64,000 bases of DNA from Yamagishiella unicocca. Its lineage: Eukaryota > Chlorophyta > Chlorophyceae > Chlamydomonadales > Volvocaceae. The notes beneath the pieces are model-generated. The model was not told the origin of the DNA. It saw only the letters and a program-made list of their open reading frames with translations, and did no database searches. Of the stretch, positions 1 to 12,433 are shown one piece after another. Positions within the stretch are counted from its first letter, which is position 1, and the number at the start of each line of letters is the position of its first letter. A program made the position numbers and the translations under genes. The stretch lies in contig BDSL01000047.1 of NCBI GenBank assembly GCA_003116995.1, forward strand, positions 62,001 through 126,000, in the 5' to 3' direction.

Positions 1-587
1 CCACATTCTCATGGGGCTGACAGGAGGCCCGGAAACGCGGCGTCCGTGTACCCCCTTCCCCCCCGCCCACCCATGTCGTGCAACCGGTTCTTCATGCCAG
101 CCCTCCATCCATCCTGCCACCCACCCACCCGCACGCCTCCTTTTCACCTTCACTTCATTCCCACTTGCTTGCACCGGCCCACCCACTCCGGGTACGGCCT
201 TCTGGGTACGGTCAGCCGTCGCCGGCCTGTCGTACACATACCCGTACCACCCCAACGATTGCGATATCGGGGACACCACCACACAGACACGCTTGGGGTT
301 CCGGGAGGGCTCCGAAACCACGTGTCTTCTTGAGAAAGTACCCTAGCAGGGCCCCAGTCGCATGCAGCCCAGTCCTCAGTCCGTCCGGAGACACGCCCCG
401 GGCCGTGACGCCCCCCTGACGTTCCCCCTGACGCAATCTTCGCACAGCCGTACAAGCAACAGCCAGTGGATGCGTACACCCTCGCACGCAAAACGGCCCA
501 ATGTCACGAGTTGTACGACAACCACCCTTCCGCTTTATCGTGCAAACGCCAACCAGGGGAGCCTCCTGGTGGGGTATCCGGGTTTCG
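1..587. other. No gene seen; downstream flank of PIG-S
   Basis: C-rich sequence beyond the PIG-S stop codon. Overlapping open frames exist on both strands, but none shows a family motif or coherent splicing. It probably contains the PIG-S 3' UTR. A short dispersed motif related to TGTCGTGTAACCGGTTCTTC lies near 73-95; similar copies recur elsewhere in the window. Confidence 0.4.
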
Positions 588-3500
588 CTACTCGGTTGCG
601 GCAGCTCCACCCGGCACGGCGTCGCCGTCGCCGCCATCGTCGTCGTCACCGCCGGCGCCAGTCACAACACTTTCCTCACCGCCGCCGCCGCCATCTGCCT
701 TCGCTCCTCCGTCCTCGCGCTCTCCCTCCACGCCCTCCGGCCCGGCAGACCTCCCCCCTGCCACCGGCGCCTTCTTGGCGGCTGCAGCAGCCCCAGCCTT
801 CGCCTTGCGCCTCCGAAGTTCCTGCAACAATGCCTGCAGTACGACAGGGCGCCAGTCCCGTACGATTACCATCATACGAAACGAGTGCGGCAGGCATTTG
901 GACTATACTAATCGGCCCGTAGCACGCTACTGCGCCACAAGCTGGGAGACCTCAGGATCTGAGGCAGCCAGTGTTGGCAATCCACCGGATCCGAAATCCG
1001 ACACCCACCGTTGGCTGGGTCAGGGCCAGGGCCAGGGCCAGGGCCAGGGTCAGGGTCAGGGCCAGGCACTAAAACCCTCTCCGGGGCCGCTTCGTCGGCG
1101 CACGCACTGAGCCCTGGGCTGGGCTGGGATGTCGGCTCCCGGTTATCTCCCTTTATAAAAAACACGTCAGACACAGCTCCCTCGTCAAAGCAGCCTGTAC
1201 GACCTAAGCCCCTTCCCCCCCCTGTCCGCCGCCGGGCCCCTTCGTGCCCCCCTTCGTGCCCCCCTTCGTGCCCCCCTTCGTGCCCCCCTTCGCGCCCCCC
1301 GCCCGTCGCCTCCTCGTCCGCACGCCCGCACCTGCAGCAGCGGTATGGCCGCGGGCAGGCAGAAGGGCAGGTAGACCCCCACCATGTGCGTGTCCGGCAC
1401 GTTGAGGCGGGACGACAGCGAGGGGTCCGCGAACGCAGCGCCCGCCCAGCTGCGAGCCTCCTGGGCGGCCCTGCGGAGCGCGGGGGCCGGGGGAGAAAAT
1501 CAGTTGACACGGCATGGTAGCCCCGGGCAGAAAGGAGGTCGACACGAAATGGTAGCCCCGGGAGAAAAAACGCTGGTGGGGGTGGGGGTGGCTACAAGAC
1601 CGGGCTAGACGACGTAAGGAGACGGACGGGAGAACCTCGTCGGCGAGTACGGGGTTTAGGGACGCTGGGAGGCCCGGAGGCTGAGGTGCCGGCGGTGTGC
1701 AAGCAAGCCTTGCGTGTGCGTGCGTGAGTGGTGGGAGTCAGGGCCAGATGGAGGGGGGAAGGTAGGAGGCTCGCTTTGCGCCCGGGAGGCCGCATGAGGG
1801 CGCGCGAGGGCACTTGGGCGCTCGGAGACGACCGCAGCCGCCTTCGGCGCCCGATTTCTACTACCTACGCATACCTTCATAAACGAGCGCCGATCCAGGC
1901 CCTCCCAACCTATCGCTTCCGAGCGCATAGCTGGCGACGTAGGAAGTTCATGAAACCCTCCCACCCAGAGGAAGGAGCAGTCGTGCCACAAGGTTTCAGT
2001 AAATCAACCTGCGGAAGGATCCTTGCCAGGTCGGGCACCTGCACCGGCATGTGCTCGTCGGCGTGCTTGGCGTCCCCGAGTTGGCGTACCGCTGCGAGCA
2101 CCCCCTGCCCGCCGACGTGGTTTCGGGGCCCTGCTCGCCCCTCCTCCGCCTCCTTCCCCTCCCCACTTCCCTTCGCCCCACAACTCAACTAGCGCCTTGC
2201 GCTGCTGCCCTGGCGTGCTCCCCCTCCTCCCCCTGCACTCGCCAACCAAGCCCTCCGACACTCATAACCACCAACGCGAGCTCAGCACGCTTTCCTCGTA
2301 GGCTCTCCTTCTCCCTCTATGCGTCTGCCCACGGGGTTCCCTCCCTCCCTCCCTCCCCCCCTGCCTGCCTGCCTGCCTGCCCCCCTCCCTCCCTCCCTCC
2401 CGCACCCAACACACCCACCTCGACGTCTCTCCGTACCGCCCCTCCGCCGCCAGCTGCAGCGCCCGCCGCAGCGCCGCCAGCGCCTCCCGCACCAGCGCCC
2501 CCACGTGCGGCGGCAGCGCCAGCGTGGGCACCTGCCGCAGCAGTCGTGCCAGGGAGCCCAGGCTGGCGGCGGCGGCGCGGGCGTCCTCACCCACACGGCG
2601 CCGCACCAGCGCGTCCACTTCCCACGGCGCCAGACCCGTCCGCAGCGCCGACAGGAGGCTGACGGCGCCCACGGGGGGCCCGCCGCCAGCGCTGGGGGCG
2701 CCGCCGCCGCCGGCGGCGGTGCTGGGGGAGCCGTTCGCGGTGGTGGAGGTGGTGGTGGCGTTCGTGCAGAGACGCAGCAGGCGGCGGCGTGCGGGGGCCA
2801 GCCCCAGCAGCGCGCGCAGCTGCGCAACGAACTCGATGGCGAAGTTCTGGAGCAGCGGAGAGGGGGGCCGGGTGAAGGAGGAAGTTCCAAGGCGGGAAGG
2901 GGGATAAGTTATTTCCGCGAGGGGGGAGTGAGGATGTGGACAGGGGCCTCGGCGTACCGTACATATTAGGGGCTTGGGTCCGCTGGGTTTGCGGTTTGGG
3001 TGTGAATGATAACGTCCGGAGCAGGTGGGTGCGTACAACCGAAAAGCGAACACCTTGCCGCTTCTTCCTCCGCTCCCTCCCGGCTGGAAAACGCAGCATC
3101 GCTATCCCGACACCAACGCCGACTCGTGCCACGTCCCCTTCGGCTGGGGTTTCGCAGGTCCCCTCCCTGGAGCGGATTAGATTTAAAACGTCAGCACCGC
3201 CCAGGCTACCCAACCACCCAGCCATCCGCACCCGACGGCCCGACGTGCGACTCGACACCGACCGTATCATACTCCCCCCGCAAAAATCTGGTTCCTTTCA
3301 TGGCCTCCCATGTGCCCAGTGGACTGACCCACAGCGGCCCCGCCTTCCACCCCACCACCGCAGCTACCACACCTCCATGCCTTCTTGCTCCACCGTCGAT
3401 ACGATCAGGCCCGCACCGGGGACCTGGTTCAGCACCTGGGCGGGGCGGGTGGGGGGGAGCAAGGCTGCTGATCCTTCCCCGAGCCAGGGGAGGGGGGCGG

Positions 3501-6500
3501 GGTTGGGCCGTATGCGATTGTACGACAGGACAGACACGCGTACGTGGGCTTCCCACATTGACTGCACGGCCGACGGATGGGACGCAATGCGACCGGCGGG
3601 CAGTGCTGCTGTTACCCTCGAAGGCGACCCACGGGCCGCCCGGCGGCGTTGCGGGGCTTCGCGAGGACAGGGCCCCCGGCCCCGCCCGTGCTTCTGCCCG
3701 TCGTACAATCGAGCTCCCACCTTCGCCGCGACGCCGGCGGTTTAACCGGATGAAAACCTTTCCCTCCTGCCAGCTCTTATCTCCTATCTCCCACTGCGCT
3801 CCACTATACACGAAAATCCTCAGCCACTCCCAGCCTCAAACTCCCAAACCCCCCCAAAGCCCCCGCAAACTCTCACACACTTGCAGCATGCCCCAGCCGG
3901 GAACACGGAATGAATTGGCGGGTGTGGGCTCCCCCTCCCGACCCAGCAGCACCAGCGGCCGCTGCCGAGGCTGAGGAGCGTACAGCACGAAATGGAGGAC
4001 GGTGTGAGGCAGCGACTCGGCAGCCGCTGGCGGCAGCAGGAGCGGTATCGTTTCCGCCGCCGCCGCCTCCCCCGCAGCCCGGCCCGCCGCGCCTGCCGCC
4101 AGCAGCGGCAAGGCCATGGCCTCGCCCACGCCGACGGCCCGGGACCCGGCGGCGACGGTGCCGACGTCGTACGGCACGTAGCCGCCGCCGCCGCCGCCGC
4201 CGGCGGCGGGCAGGCCCGCCCGGCCGGAGTCCAGCGGCCAGGAGCTGTCGACGAAGAAGGGGAGCTGGCTGTACGGCAGTACGAAGGCGCCGCGGCGCTC
4301 GTCCCACGAGGCGTTGACGCGGGCGGGGGTGAAGTACAGGACCTGGGGCGCGAGGCGAGGTGTACGACATGGCGTCATGGCGGCAACGGCGCGGTCCTCT
4401 CGTTCTACAGCGCCCTGCCCAGGTCGTCAGCCGCCCTCCGGGCCTCGATGAGTACCGGCGATGATCCCCTCCAGGTGGCCAGCGGAATCCATCGCCTGAC
4501 CCAGCTCTCGTAATGGCACCCTTCCCTTGGCTCCCATTCTACCCCATACACAGAAACCCTGCCCCGTGCACGTGCGGCTCCGGAACCCAGAACACGGTGT
4601 CCCCGCCTCCTGCCCCCTTCCCCTCCTCGCCCGGGGCCCCGTCGTCAACCCCCTCCCTCCACTTCTCACGTCGTATAACCGGGTATTTTCGCAACTCCCC
4701 CCTCAGTGCAGCCCACGGCTTTCCATGTTTGCACTATCATAGTGATTTTCAGAATAAACTTAAATTATATATTACCACCACGTGCGGATAATAAAACAAC
4801 AATAAGAGGGCCTATCGTACCCTCCTCAGCACCGCCCACAGCCCACAGCCGCCGCCGCCGCCACACCTGGCTCGACACCGTCAGCCGCGCAGCCGGCGCC
4901 AGCACGTGCTTCAGCGGGGCCACAAACTGCGCCTCAAACAGTGGAAAGCTCCAAGTGAAGGCGGCAGAGCCGCTGCTGCCGCCGCTGCCGCCAGGCGGCC
5001 CGCCGCTGGCGTGACGGCCGCCGCCGCCACCAGCGCCGCCGTCGGCATCATCGTGGGGCGAGGGGTGCGCGTTGCAGAGGCTGAAGGACAAGTGCAGCTG
5101 CGCGGCTGAGCTCAGCGGCAGCGGCAGGGCGCTATCCGGGTCGGCCCCGGCGGCCCCGGCTGGCCAGCCTACCAGGTAGGCAGGGCGGAGGGGACGAGGG
5201 AAAGGGCCGGGTGGGCGGGGTTGGCGTGAAAACCGATGACACGAAAAAAGACAGGATAGTGGGCGCATGGTCGGCGGACCCCCGGGTGGGCGGGGGTGGG
5301 GAAGGGTAGAGCTGAAAGGAAGGTGGGGAAAGGGGCACGGAGGTCTCTACGCGGGCGGGTGGTGCGATGGGAACGGCCACGCCTGCTCGCCACTGCCGAG
5401 CGGCATCTGTGCGTTCGATTCTCCCTCGTGCAGCGGCGCTCCAGCCAGCAGCTAGGTGCGCCCCTTCGCCCCACCTGGCCCCTCACTGCGCCTGGTCCAC
5501 CGCCGTACAGCAGGAGAGGAAGGCGCGTACCCATGCCCTGCAGTCCTCGCTGGGCTAGTGCTGCTCTTGGCGCTACTGCTGGTTTTGCTGCCGCCACTAC
5601 ACTCTTTACCTGTATCCCCCCCCACCCCCCCCCCCACCCCCCCCCCGACAACCTACCCAGGTTCGACGCGAAGGCCGGCGCCGCCAGCAGCGAAAACAGC
5701 CGAACCACCGACCCGTGGGTCGGCCGGTGCGCCGACGGGTAGCGCACGAACGCGACGCGGCGACGGCCAACCGACCCGTACGGCAGCCCCTTGGCCGGGA
5801 TCCACGGATCCGGGACCACGAACATGTGGTAGTTGCCGGGCCTGCACGATGGGCAACCACCAACGGGCGTCGGTGCCCAGTCCCGTCCCCGTACCTTACA
5901 AGAAGCCATATCACGCGCACCCCTCCCTCCCACCCCCCATAAGGACGCGAACGTGTACCACACTGTACGACAGCGCGCGGTTGAGGGAAATCCGTGCCCT
6001 GACACAAATATCCCCAAAAATATCTACAGAGAAAGGAAACCGAGAAGGAAACCGTGTGTTTTAAATATGCTGGGAAACCGTGTGTATGTGTGTGTCTGTT
6101 GGGGTGCCGGGGGGTTACAAGTTAAAAAACCGGTACCGGGGGTGCCGGGGGGTTCGAGGGAAACCCGTGGATGTCCGAAAAAACGTTTAAAACAGAAGTT
6201 TTGAGATGCATGCTGGAGAACTGGGTTGGGGATACGAAAGCCGAAGGTCGTAATATGACCTTTGGCGGCTAAGCTATATCGGCTACGGCGAGACGCACGG
6301 GAGCGGGGGGGGGGTGCTTTCCACGCCCGGCTGTTAAGTAGAGCAGCCCCACCTGTCCTGCCCCGCCAGCTCCCTGGACGCCCAGTCGTCGAAGTCCCGC
6401 TCCTGGCCCGCCATGATAGTGCGGTGCAGCTCGGGCGACGACGCCAGGTCCATGCAGCTGCTGCCGCTGTCGCTGCTGGGAGCCTGCTGATGCTGCTGGG

Positions 6501-8329
6501 CAGCAGCAGCAGCAGCGACGCGCCGCGACGCCGCCGCGGGCGAGTACCAGGAGGAGGCGGTGCAGCTGCCGGGGGCGTCGTTCAGAACACGCACCACAAG
6601 CGGCGCCTGCGGGGAGGGCGAGGGGCAGGCGGAGGTCAGGACAGGTTCTGCGGAGGGGTGTGTGTGGTGGTGGAAGAGAGGAGACGGCATGGGGTGGGGA
6701 TGGGGGTGGGCGCGCCGTTTGCAATTGCAGCAGGGCGCCGCGCCGTGAGGCGACCATCCTCCTTTGCCGTGCTTCGTGCTTTTCGCTCCTGGATCCCGTT
6801 CTGGATCCTCTCGTCTCTGGAAGCTCGAATCCCGACTCCTATCGCTCGGCAACGACCGTGGTTGCGCTGCCACTGCATGCAGGGGCTGCACGGCGGATAC
6901 GGGCCGCTGGGGCCGATGACGTCATCCTCCGCCACGTCATCCCTCACCCCCACGACACCGGTCCTGTGGTACCCGGCCCAGCTGCCCTCTCGGCCCTGCA
7001 GCCGACCCTGTAGCCTGATCAAGCCCGCTGACAGCCCCCACCACACCCCCGCTAGTTCCCGCTAGCGTGCAGCAACCGCCGCCGCCGGAGCCGCCGCAGC
7101 CGCCACCGAAGCAGCAGCTGTGTGACCGGTTACGCCCGAAGCGCTGGTGCTGCCCACTCGCTGCAGCCGGAGCAGCATCTGCGCCCACCTGCTCCTCTGA
7201 CAGCCCCGCCTCCGCCAGCACCGCCAGGCCCAGCTGCTTGGCGTACGGGGACAGCTCGCGGTGCTCCAGGCAGCTGTATCCCGTGCCTAAGGCGACAGGG
7301 CCACAGATGGCACCGTTGGGATTGAGGTCAGGAGGGGGTGGGAGGACCGGGATATCGTCCCTGCCAGGCCTAGGGAGGGACTGTTTTTGTACGGCAGGAA
7401 AGGCGCATTCCTGGGGCCTGGGGCGGCTGACGAAGCGACTCGTCGTACTTTGCGCTGGCCACCCACGCTGCGACCCTGCACTCGGGCCAGCCAGCCCGTC
7501 ATGAAGTCAGTCGGAGCGCCGGAATTCAAGCTGCTCGTAGTCTGCGTCGTACGGCATCCAAGCTTCCCGAAGCCTGCGTCGTACGGCATCCAAGCTGCTC
7601 GAAGTCTGCGTCGTACGGCATCCAAGCTGCTCGAAGCCTGCATCGTACGGCATCCAAGCTGCTCGAAGCCTGCATCGTACGGCATCCAAGCTGCTCGAAG
7701 CCTGCATCGTACGGCATCCAAGCTGCTCGGAGCCTGCATCGTACGGCATCCAAGCTGCTCGAAGCCTGCATCGTACGGCATCCAAGCTGCTCGAAGCCTG
7801 CATCGTACGGCATCCAAGCTGCTCGAAGCCTGCATCGTACGGCATCCAAGCTGCTCGGAGCCTGCCAGGTTGGTTCCCAGAGGAAAGGAGCTCCGCCCCG
7901 CCGGGTCCAACCCACGTCCCTGCGGTCCCCGCCGGCGCGCGCTGTTGCCCTGGCCCCATCTCCCACTACGCCAAGCGCGCACTGCCCTGCCCTCTACCGC
8001 ACTGCCCCGCACTGCCCTGCCCTCTACCGCACTGCCCCGCACTGCCCTGCCCTCTACCGCACTGCCCTGCCCTGCCTGTACCGCACTGCCCTGCCCTGTA
8101 CGGCACTGCCCTGTACCGCACTGCCCTGACCTGTACCGCACTGCCCTGATCTCCCTGCGACTGCCCGCCCCCGTGCGCGTGTAGACACCTGGGCAGATCA
8201 CGTAGGCGGTGATGGTGGAAGGGAGGGCGGCCACCAGCGGGTCGGTTAGGGCGGCCTCCAGGCTGTCGATATCATCGTGCGGGAGCGGCGCACGGGGTAC
8301 GCGTACGGAACTGTACCACACGGGTAGCG
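588..8329 (-). CDS. PIGS: GPI transamidase subunit PIG-S, nine exons, N-terminal exon missing
   Basis: PIG-S is a subunit of the ER-lumen GPI transamidase (with PIG-K, PIG-T, GAA1 and PIG-U), which attaches GPI anchors to proteins. Exons in transcript order: 8189-8329, 7189-7286, 6353-6606, 5657-5841, 4867-5168, 3881-4342, 2437-2846, 1332-1470, 588-833. All have GT-AG borders and all phases agree, giving about 745 codons. Family-like stretches, recognised from the known animal protein, are LPVWYSSVRVPRAPLP near the start, LHLSFSLCN, VLYFTPARVN, LHFVLYAPQPRQRPL, PGWGML, LAPWEVDALVRR, and AAFADPSL followed by a C-terminal membrane helix (VGVYLPFCLPAAIPLL) and a basic tail. The first listed exon starts in phase 1, so an upstream exon with the N-terminal membrane anchor must exist. 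None was found before composition changes at about 8.46 kb. Ala/Gly-rich inserts make it longer than animal PIG-S. The identity is strong; the exact borders of the two exons at 6.35-7.29 kb are less certain. Confidence 0.86.
1022..1066. repeat. GGGCCA-type hexamer repeat in PIG-S last intron
   Basis: About seven copies of CAGGGC with minor T changes. It lies in the intron between exons 1332-1470 and 588-833. Confidence 0.8.
1236..1300. repeat. 12-bp minisatellite (CCTTCGTGCCCC) in PIG-S intron
   Basis: Five to six direct copies of a 12-bp unit, the last with CGCG in place of CGTG. It is intronic, just downstream (minus strand) of exon 1332-1470. Confidence 0.85.
7545..7866. repeat. 32-bp tandem repeat, about ten copies, PIG-S intron
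   Basis: The unit CCTGCATCGTACGGCATCCA plus a further 12 bases (AGCTGCTCGAAG) repeats about ten times. The first copies carry CTGCGTCGTACG and two carry CTCGGAG. It lies in the intron between exons 8189-8329 and 7189-7286 and is open in several frames, which explains the long spurious ORFs there. Confidence 0.9.
7979..8150. repeat. Approximately 30-bp CACTGCCCTGCCCTCTACCG repeat
   Basis: Three clean copies of an approximately 30-bp unit are followed by degraded CTGTACCGCACTGCCCTG copies. The array sits in the same PIG-S intron as the 32-bp array, next to the donor of exon 8189-8329. Confidence 0.85.
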
Positions 8330-9119
8330 CTGCGAAGCGGTGAAAGGATGGATGGGAGGAGTTCGGGGGTTCGGGGTCGGGGGGGGGGGAGAACCGGGGA
8401 TGAATGCACAGATGCTCGTGTGGACCGTAAGGGAATAATTTAGAATTTTTAATATCATGTCTTGGCATGTTGTCCCTGTGTCGGAAGACGCCGACTGCCA
8501 GCTACACGGGTGTCAAGTTCCTGCTTTCAAGTCCATCTCACCTAGCACGACGTAACCTATCAAAAATGCCGCAGTCCACAGGCGCCGCCTAGCGGGCGGC
8601 GCCTGCGAAGCGAGCATCGTTTGTCCGTTAGGAGGTCACCACAAAGGCTTCCTTTGTACTAAATTACAGAGACTCAAAGGCAACAATATATTGGTGTTGG
8701 CTACATTCCGGAATATTGAACTTGCACAGAGGAGAACATAGCGGAAAAGAATACGGCAGTCGTGTATCTTTGGAAAATTGCTGCAATTCTCCAAAGTACG
8801 TTACGAAGCCGCTTACAAAGAGGCGATCCCGCTTCCTTGCATCTACATCTTCAAACAGCTAACATGGTATTGCCTCGCACCAGCAACGTGTCACTGACGC
8901 GCCTCCTGCATTCCTTGGCGCTCCGCTCATTGCCTTTTTCATAAGTTAATGGTGCCCTTTTCAAGAGATTGATTGCATGAGCCGTCACAATACGTTTGCG
9001 TTTTGGTTCGGGCGCTGGGGCCGCGTCGCCTTTCACTAGATCGATGCGCATGGCAACAGCATGCCTATCATAATTATATGATATGAGTGCTTCATGTGTT
9101 TGCTCAATCCGTATTTCTT
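8330..9119. other. Composition boundary with hairpins; no gene seen
   Basis: GC-rich PIG-S flank gives way near 8460 to AT-richer sequence. A perfect hairpin at about 8579-8605 has 10-bp arms AGGCGCCGCC and GGCGGCGCCT. A smaller one, ACAAAGG/CCTTTGT, follows near 8640. The missing first PIG-S exon was searched for here without success. Confidence 0.5.
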
Positions 9120-9465
9120 GTCCCGAGTGTCCACAGCAATCAATGCAACTTGCAACAAGGCCGCTGATTCGGTTAACGAGAGCAAGCCCGTAATTTTGGC
9201 TGGCATCTCTCTCGAGAACATTTGGCTTGGGTCACGTTTTGAAGGCGTTTGCGATGAGTCGGGGCGAGCTTGAGAAAAGGATGGCTCCTTCACCGCCATG
9301 GCCATTTATTTCCTGCCTCACAGGACGGTAATACAACATCTAAGAACGCGACTGAAGCCGCATACAGGCAACCATTTAGTCTGAAATGATAGCTTCCGGA
9401 TTGTTTTAGGGTGAGCCTTTCCCAGATTCAACCGCCCTTGGGCTCAGGTTGGAAGCTCAGCCACA
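9120..9465 (+). pseudogene. Degenerate hemerythrin-like (HHE) gene remnant, exons 1-2 only
   Basis: The sequence matches the first two exons of the three HHE genes at 21.7, 27.6 and 32.1 kb. VILAGISLEN aligns with the ITLETT region, a shifted frame encodes MAPSPPWPF (MAPSPSWPF in the intact genes), and after an intron-like gap 9448-9465 resumes at the exon 2 start encoding GWKLSHNAIWY. Exon 1 is frameshifted, the HD pair of exon 2 has become HN, and exon 2 loses similarity near 9490. No exons 3-5 were found before 11.7 kb. This appears to be a fourth, dead member of the tandem array. It is now separated from the living copies by the DIRS-type element. Confidence 0.75.
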
Positions 9466-9499
9466 ATGCCATCTGGTACAAAATGGAGGCGTTTCCGGG

Positions 9500-11776
9500 A
9501 ACAATTTTGGAGTCCAAGTAAATGGTACATTCCTATGCTAAATATGAGGCAACTGCTAGCAACAACATCGACAACGGGCGTTTCAACCTCCCAGCTCCAG
9601 ATGCTGCTGTACTGATGCTCCATCCGCCGCAAGCACTCAACAAATGAAGCTCTTGTCGTCGACGCAAATACCAGGTAAGCATTATTGGTGAGGAGGAGAG
9701 TGGTACGAGAGAGAGGATCGCATTATAGGCAGCTGCATCGCCCATGCTGCATCGAGCGTTCGAGCCCTCTCATCTCTTCAGCCTCTCAGCGGTCCTACTT
9801 TCTGCTCATGCTTACTGGCACCGCTCGAACACTAGTATGAAGTGGATGCTTGTGTGCCCGGTGTTTGCCATATCGAATCTTGTTGTGCAAAATCCTGTCG
9901 TATACTACAGTGCAGTACAGTGCTAGATGTGGGACCTGTTACAGCCATGTATGGTTGTTCGGCAGCATTCGCGCCGTGTGCATGCAAAGACGGGAACCGT
10001 CTTCTTCGTGAAGCAGATGATCGTGTAAATATGTTATTTTCGGTTTTATATGCGTGGATGGGAGAGCGTGTGGACGATGGGATCTATCGCGTGCTGTCCT
10101 GGACTGGACGACTGGCCTTAGCGTACAGTACCTGTACCTGCTGGGATGTCATTATTGTGGGGAACCCGCGCGCTGTTGTGCATACCGTCAGGCTCCAACT
10201 TGTCATCTGGTCCTGGGGCCCCTAGTGTTGGCTTGACCTTTCCAGAGCAGTAGCATGCAGCGCCACCGGAAATGCCAGCATAGTAGTAACGCCAGCATTA
10301 TACTACGCAATTCGTCGCCTATGGTTGGGGGGAGCTTCCTTGGGCCGCCAGCGCCGGCCCGGTGTCCCCTCGCCTGCACCACTTCCGGAATTGCCCCCTT
10401 GCTCGTGCAATGTTCGGTTCTTCTGCCGGTCTATCTTGTCGGGGGCGAGCTGTCTTTGCCGCGGCGAGCGAGGTCCCTGTGCCTTCGGGGGTGTCTGCTC
10501 AGGTGTGCTGGTCTTGCTGTGGTCCCCCTGCTTGGGTTAGGCCCGGCTTGCCTCTCTTAAGTCCAGGACATGGCCCCCGCCCCTTCTTGTCCTGGGTAAA
10601 CCGGGCTTGAGGTCACCTAAACACTTCATTTGTTGCGTCGTGAGGTATCTTAGGTCCCCAGCCTGTATCGTGAGGCTGCGTACCAGTGTAGCGCATTCGC
10701 GCGGTTTTCTCAGCTGGCGCTGTCTCGCATGGCCCCCCGTCTGCTACCATACTTTTACAGTCTCTGCTCTCCATCGTCTCTCGTCTTTCGCCCTCTCTGG
10801 TACTGGCTGCTGGAGCTTGGGCGCGCTCTGGTGCTCGGCGGCGCTGGCGCCTCTGCTGATGGTCCTCGCTCCGGGCCGCGGCTCCTCCGCTCGCTACGCC
10901 TCGCGGACGGCTCCGTGCTCGTGGTCTTGCCCACGCTGAAGGCTCGATTCTTGTGGAGGCAATGGACTAGACGGTTCGGTTCTGTGGGATGGCCATTGAC
11001 CCGTTTCCGACTCGCTGTGGTGACTCTCGCCCACGTTGCAGGCTTGGTTTTGGTGGCTCGTGTTCGACACGCTTCCCTACTCGGCGCGGATCTTGATTCG
11101 TGGCCTGACTAGCGGCTTGGCCCCCGTTGCGCTCTCGCGTATCGCTGCAGGCTTGGTATTTGGTGGCTCGTGTTCGGCACGCTTTCCCTACTCGGCGCGG
11201 GTCTTTTTCCCGTGGCCTTTGTAGCGGCCTGGCCTTTTGGCCCTCCCGGTGTGCTCTCGCGCATCGCTGCAGGCTTGGTGTTGGTGGCTCGTGGTCGGCA
11301 CGCTTTCCCTACTCGGCGAGGCTCTTTCGCACTTGTAGTCGTTTTCGGTTTCCCTGTCGGCCTCGGTCCGGCTGCCTTTTCCCGCCCAGTGAGGAGTGGT
11401 TTTGACTTCGTCCGGTGATCTGTGTTGTGGCCTGGCCCATTGGGCCCGCCTGGTTGCGCTTCCGCGCTTGAGCCGCTCTGGCTCCCCTGTAACACTCGCA
11501 TTCTGCTTAAACACGTGTTTAAGGTAGGCTTCGCATGCCCGTCAACCTGCAGCTCCTCTGCTTGGCCCTGCATTGGCCCTCAGTGTTCTAGCGAGGTAGT
11601 TTGCCCCTGTTCGCCCGCAATCCTATGGGACCCAACATAACGCGCTTCGGTCATAATGTGTATCGCACCATCACCAGGAGGCTTGCTGTACGTATCCTGG
11701 AGACCTGGAAAGCAAGGGACAATAGGATGGATGAAAAGTCGCACGCGACATCACGGGCTGTCGTCAGGTGTCGTCC
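9500..11776. other. Intergenic, no supported gene
   Basis: Sequence of mixed composition, GC-rich from about 10.26 kb. Open frames (for example 9842-10225) show no recognisable domain or splicing support. From 10.3 kb it has the T/G-rich plus-strand bias seen inside the neighbouring retroelement, so it may be older transposon debris; no motif proves it. Confidence 0.4.
11020..11340. repeat. Three-copy minisatellite of about 115 bp
   Basis: Three diverged direct copies share GCAGGCTTGGT, GGTGGCTCGTG and TTCCCTACTCGGCG, at about 11037, 11150 and 11268. They lie upstream of the DIRS-type element. Confidence 0.75.
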
Positions 11777-11779
11777 ATT

Positions 11780-11888
11780 GCTGGCATGCAAGTGCTCGTT
11801 GGCCGTACTTGGACTAACTTATGTATGGTAGGGCGCCACATCGCAAGGCCCTCCGAGCTGGCTCTCTCTGTGTAACCAGCATTGCCCA
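11780..11888 (+). repeat. Split direct repeat A1 (left end of element)
   Basis: 109 bp identical by eye to 14298-14406. It begins GCTGGCATGCAAGTGCTCG and ends CAGCATTGCCCA. It is preceded by ATT. Confidence 0.93.
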
Positions 11889-12433
11889 AACCTTTGTAGG
11901 GTGGGTGGGAGGGCTCGCAATGAACAGCGATTTAGGTCTCTCGTACGGCTTCACACTTTTTGCGAATCATAATCCCGCGCTAGGCCTTGCGGCGTCTCCG
12001 CTTCCGTCTCGGGTGCGGCCGCCAAACGCCTTTTTTGGCCGCCTTTATGTCTTCGCGATGCCTGCAAATTCATAGTGATTTGCCCTGTGCAGGTTGGGTG
12101 TGCTCCTGGATTGGATTTGTCCGTGCCGACTTGGCGCCCGACCACGGCGACTCTTGGTCCTTTCCGTGTTGGCAGCGATTCGCCCTCGGCACCCTTTGTC
12201 TTGGACTTAAGCCCTAGCCTCACTTCCGTCGGGGCTCCCTCGGTGCGAATCGCGTCTGGGGCCTGGTTTGGCCGGTGTCGGGCGCTCCCTGCCCTGGCCT
12301 AGGATTCGTGGGTTCGCGCCTGCCACCTGCCGGTTGTCGATCTGGTGCGAGGTTCGCCTATGACCGCCTCTTACGGCTATGCTGACTGGTGTCTTAACCT
12401 CGATACCCCTCTCCCACATCCGGCTTTTCGCAG

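Noticed and set aside
2019..2090. Possible extra PIG-S exon encoding QLGDAKHADEHMP
   Set aside because: Looks protein-like, but no acceptor gives the phase needed between exons 2437-2846 and 1332-1470, which join in phase without it.
7287..8468. Minus frame of 393 codons with repeated RAAWMPYDAGFEQLGC
   Set aside because: The 32-bp intronic repeat of PIG-S. Only its start (8189-8329) is a genuine exon.
9842..10225. 127-codon plus frame rich in Cys
   Set aside because: No domain, no splice partner, and an overlapping frame in another register of similar length.
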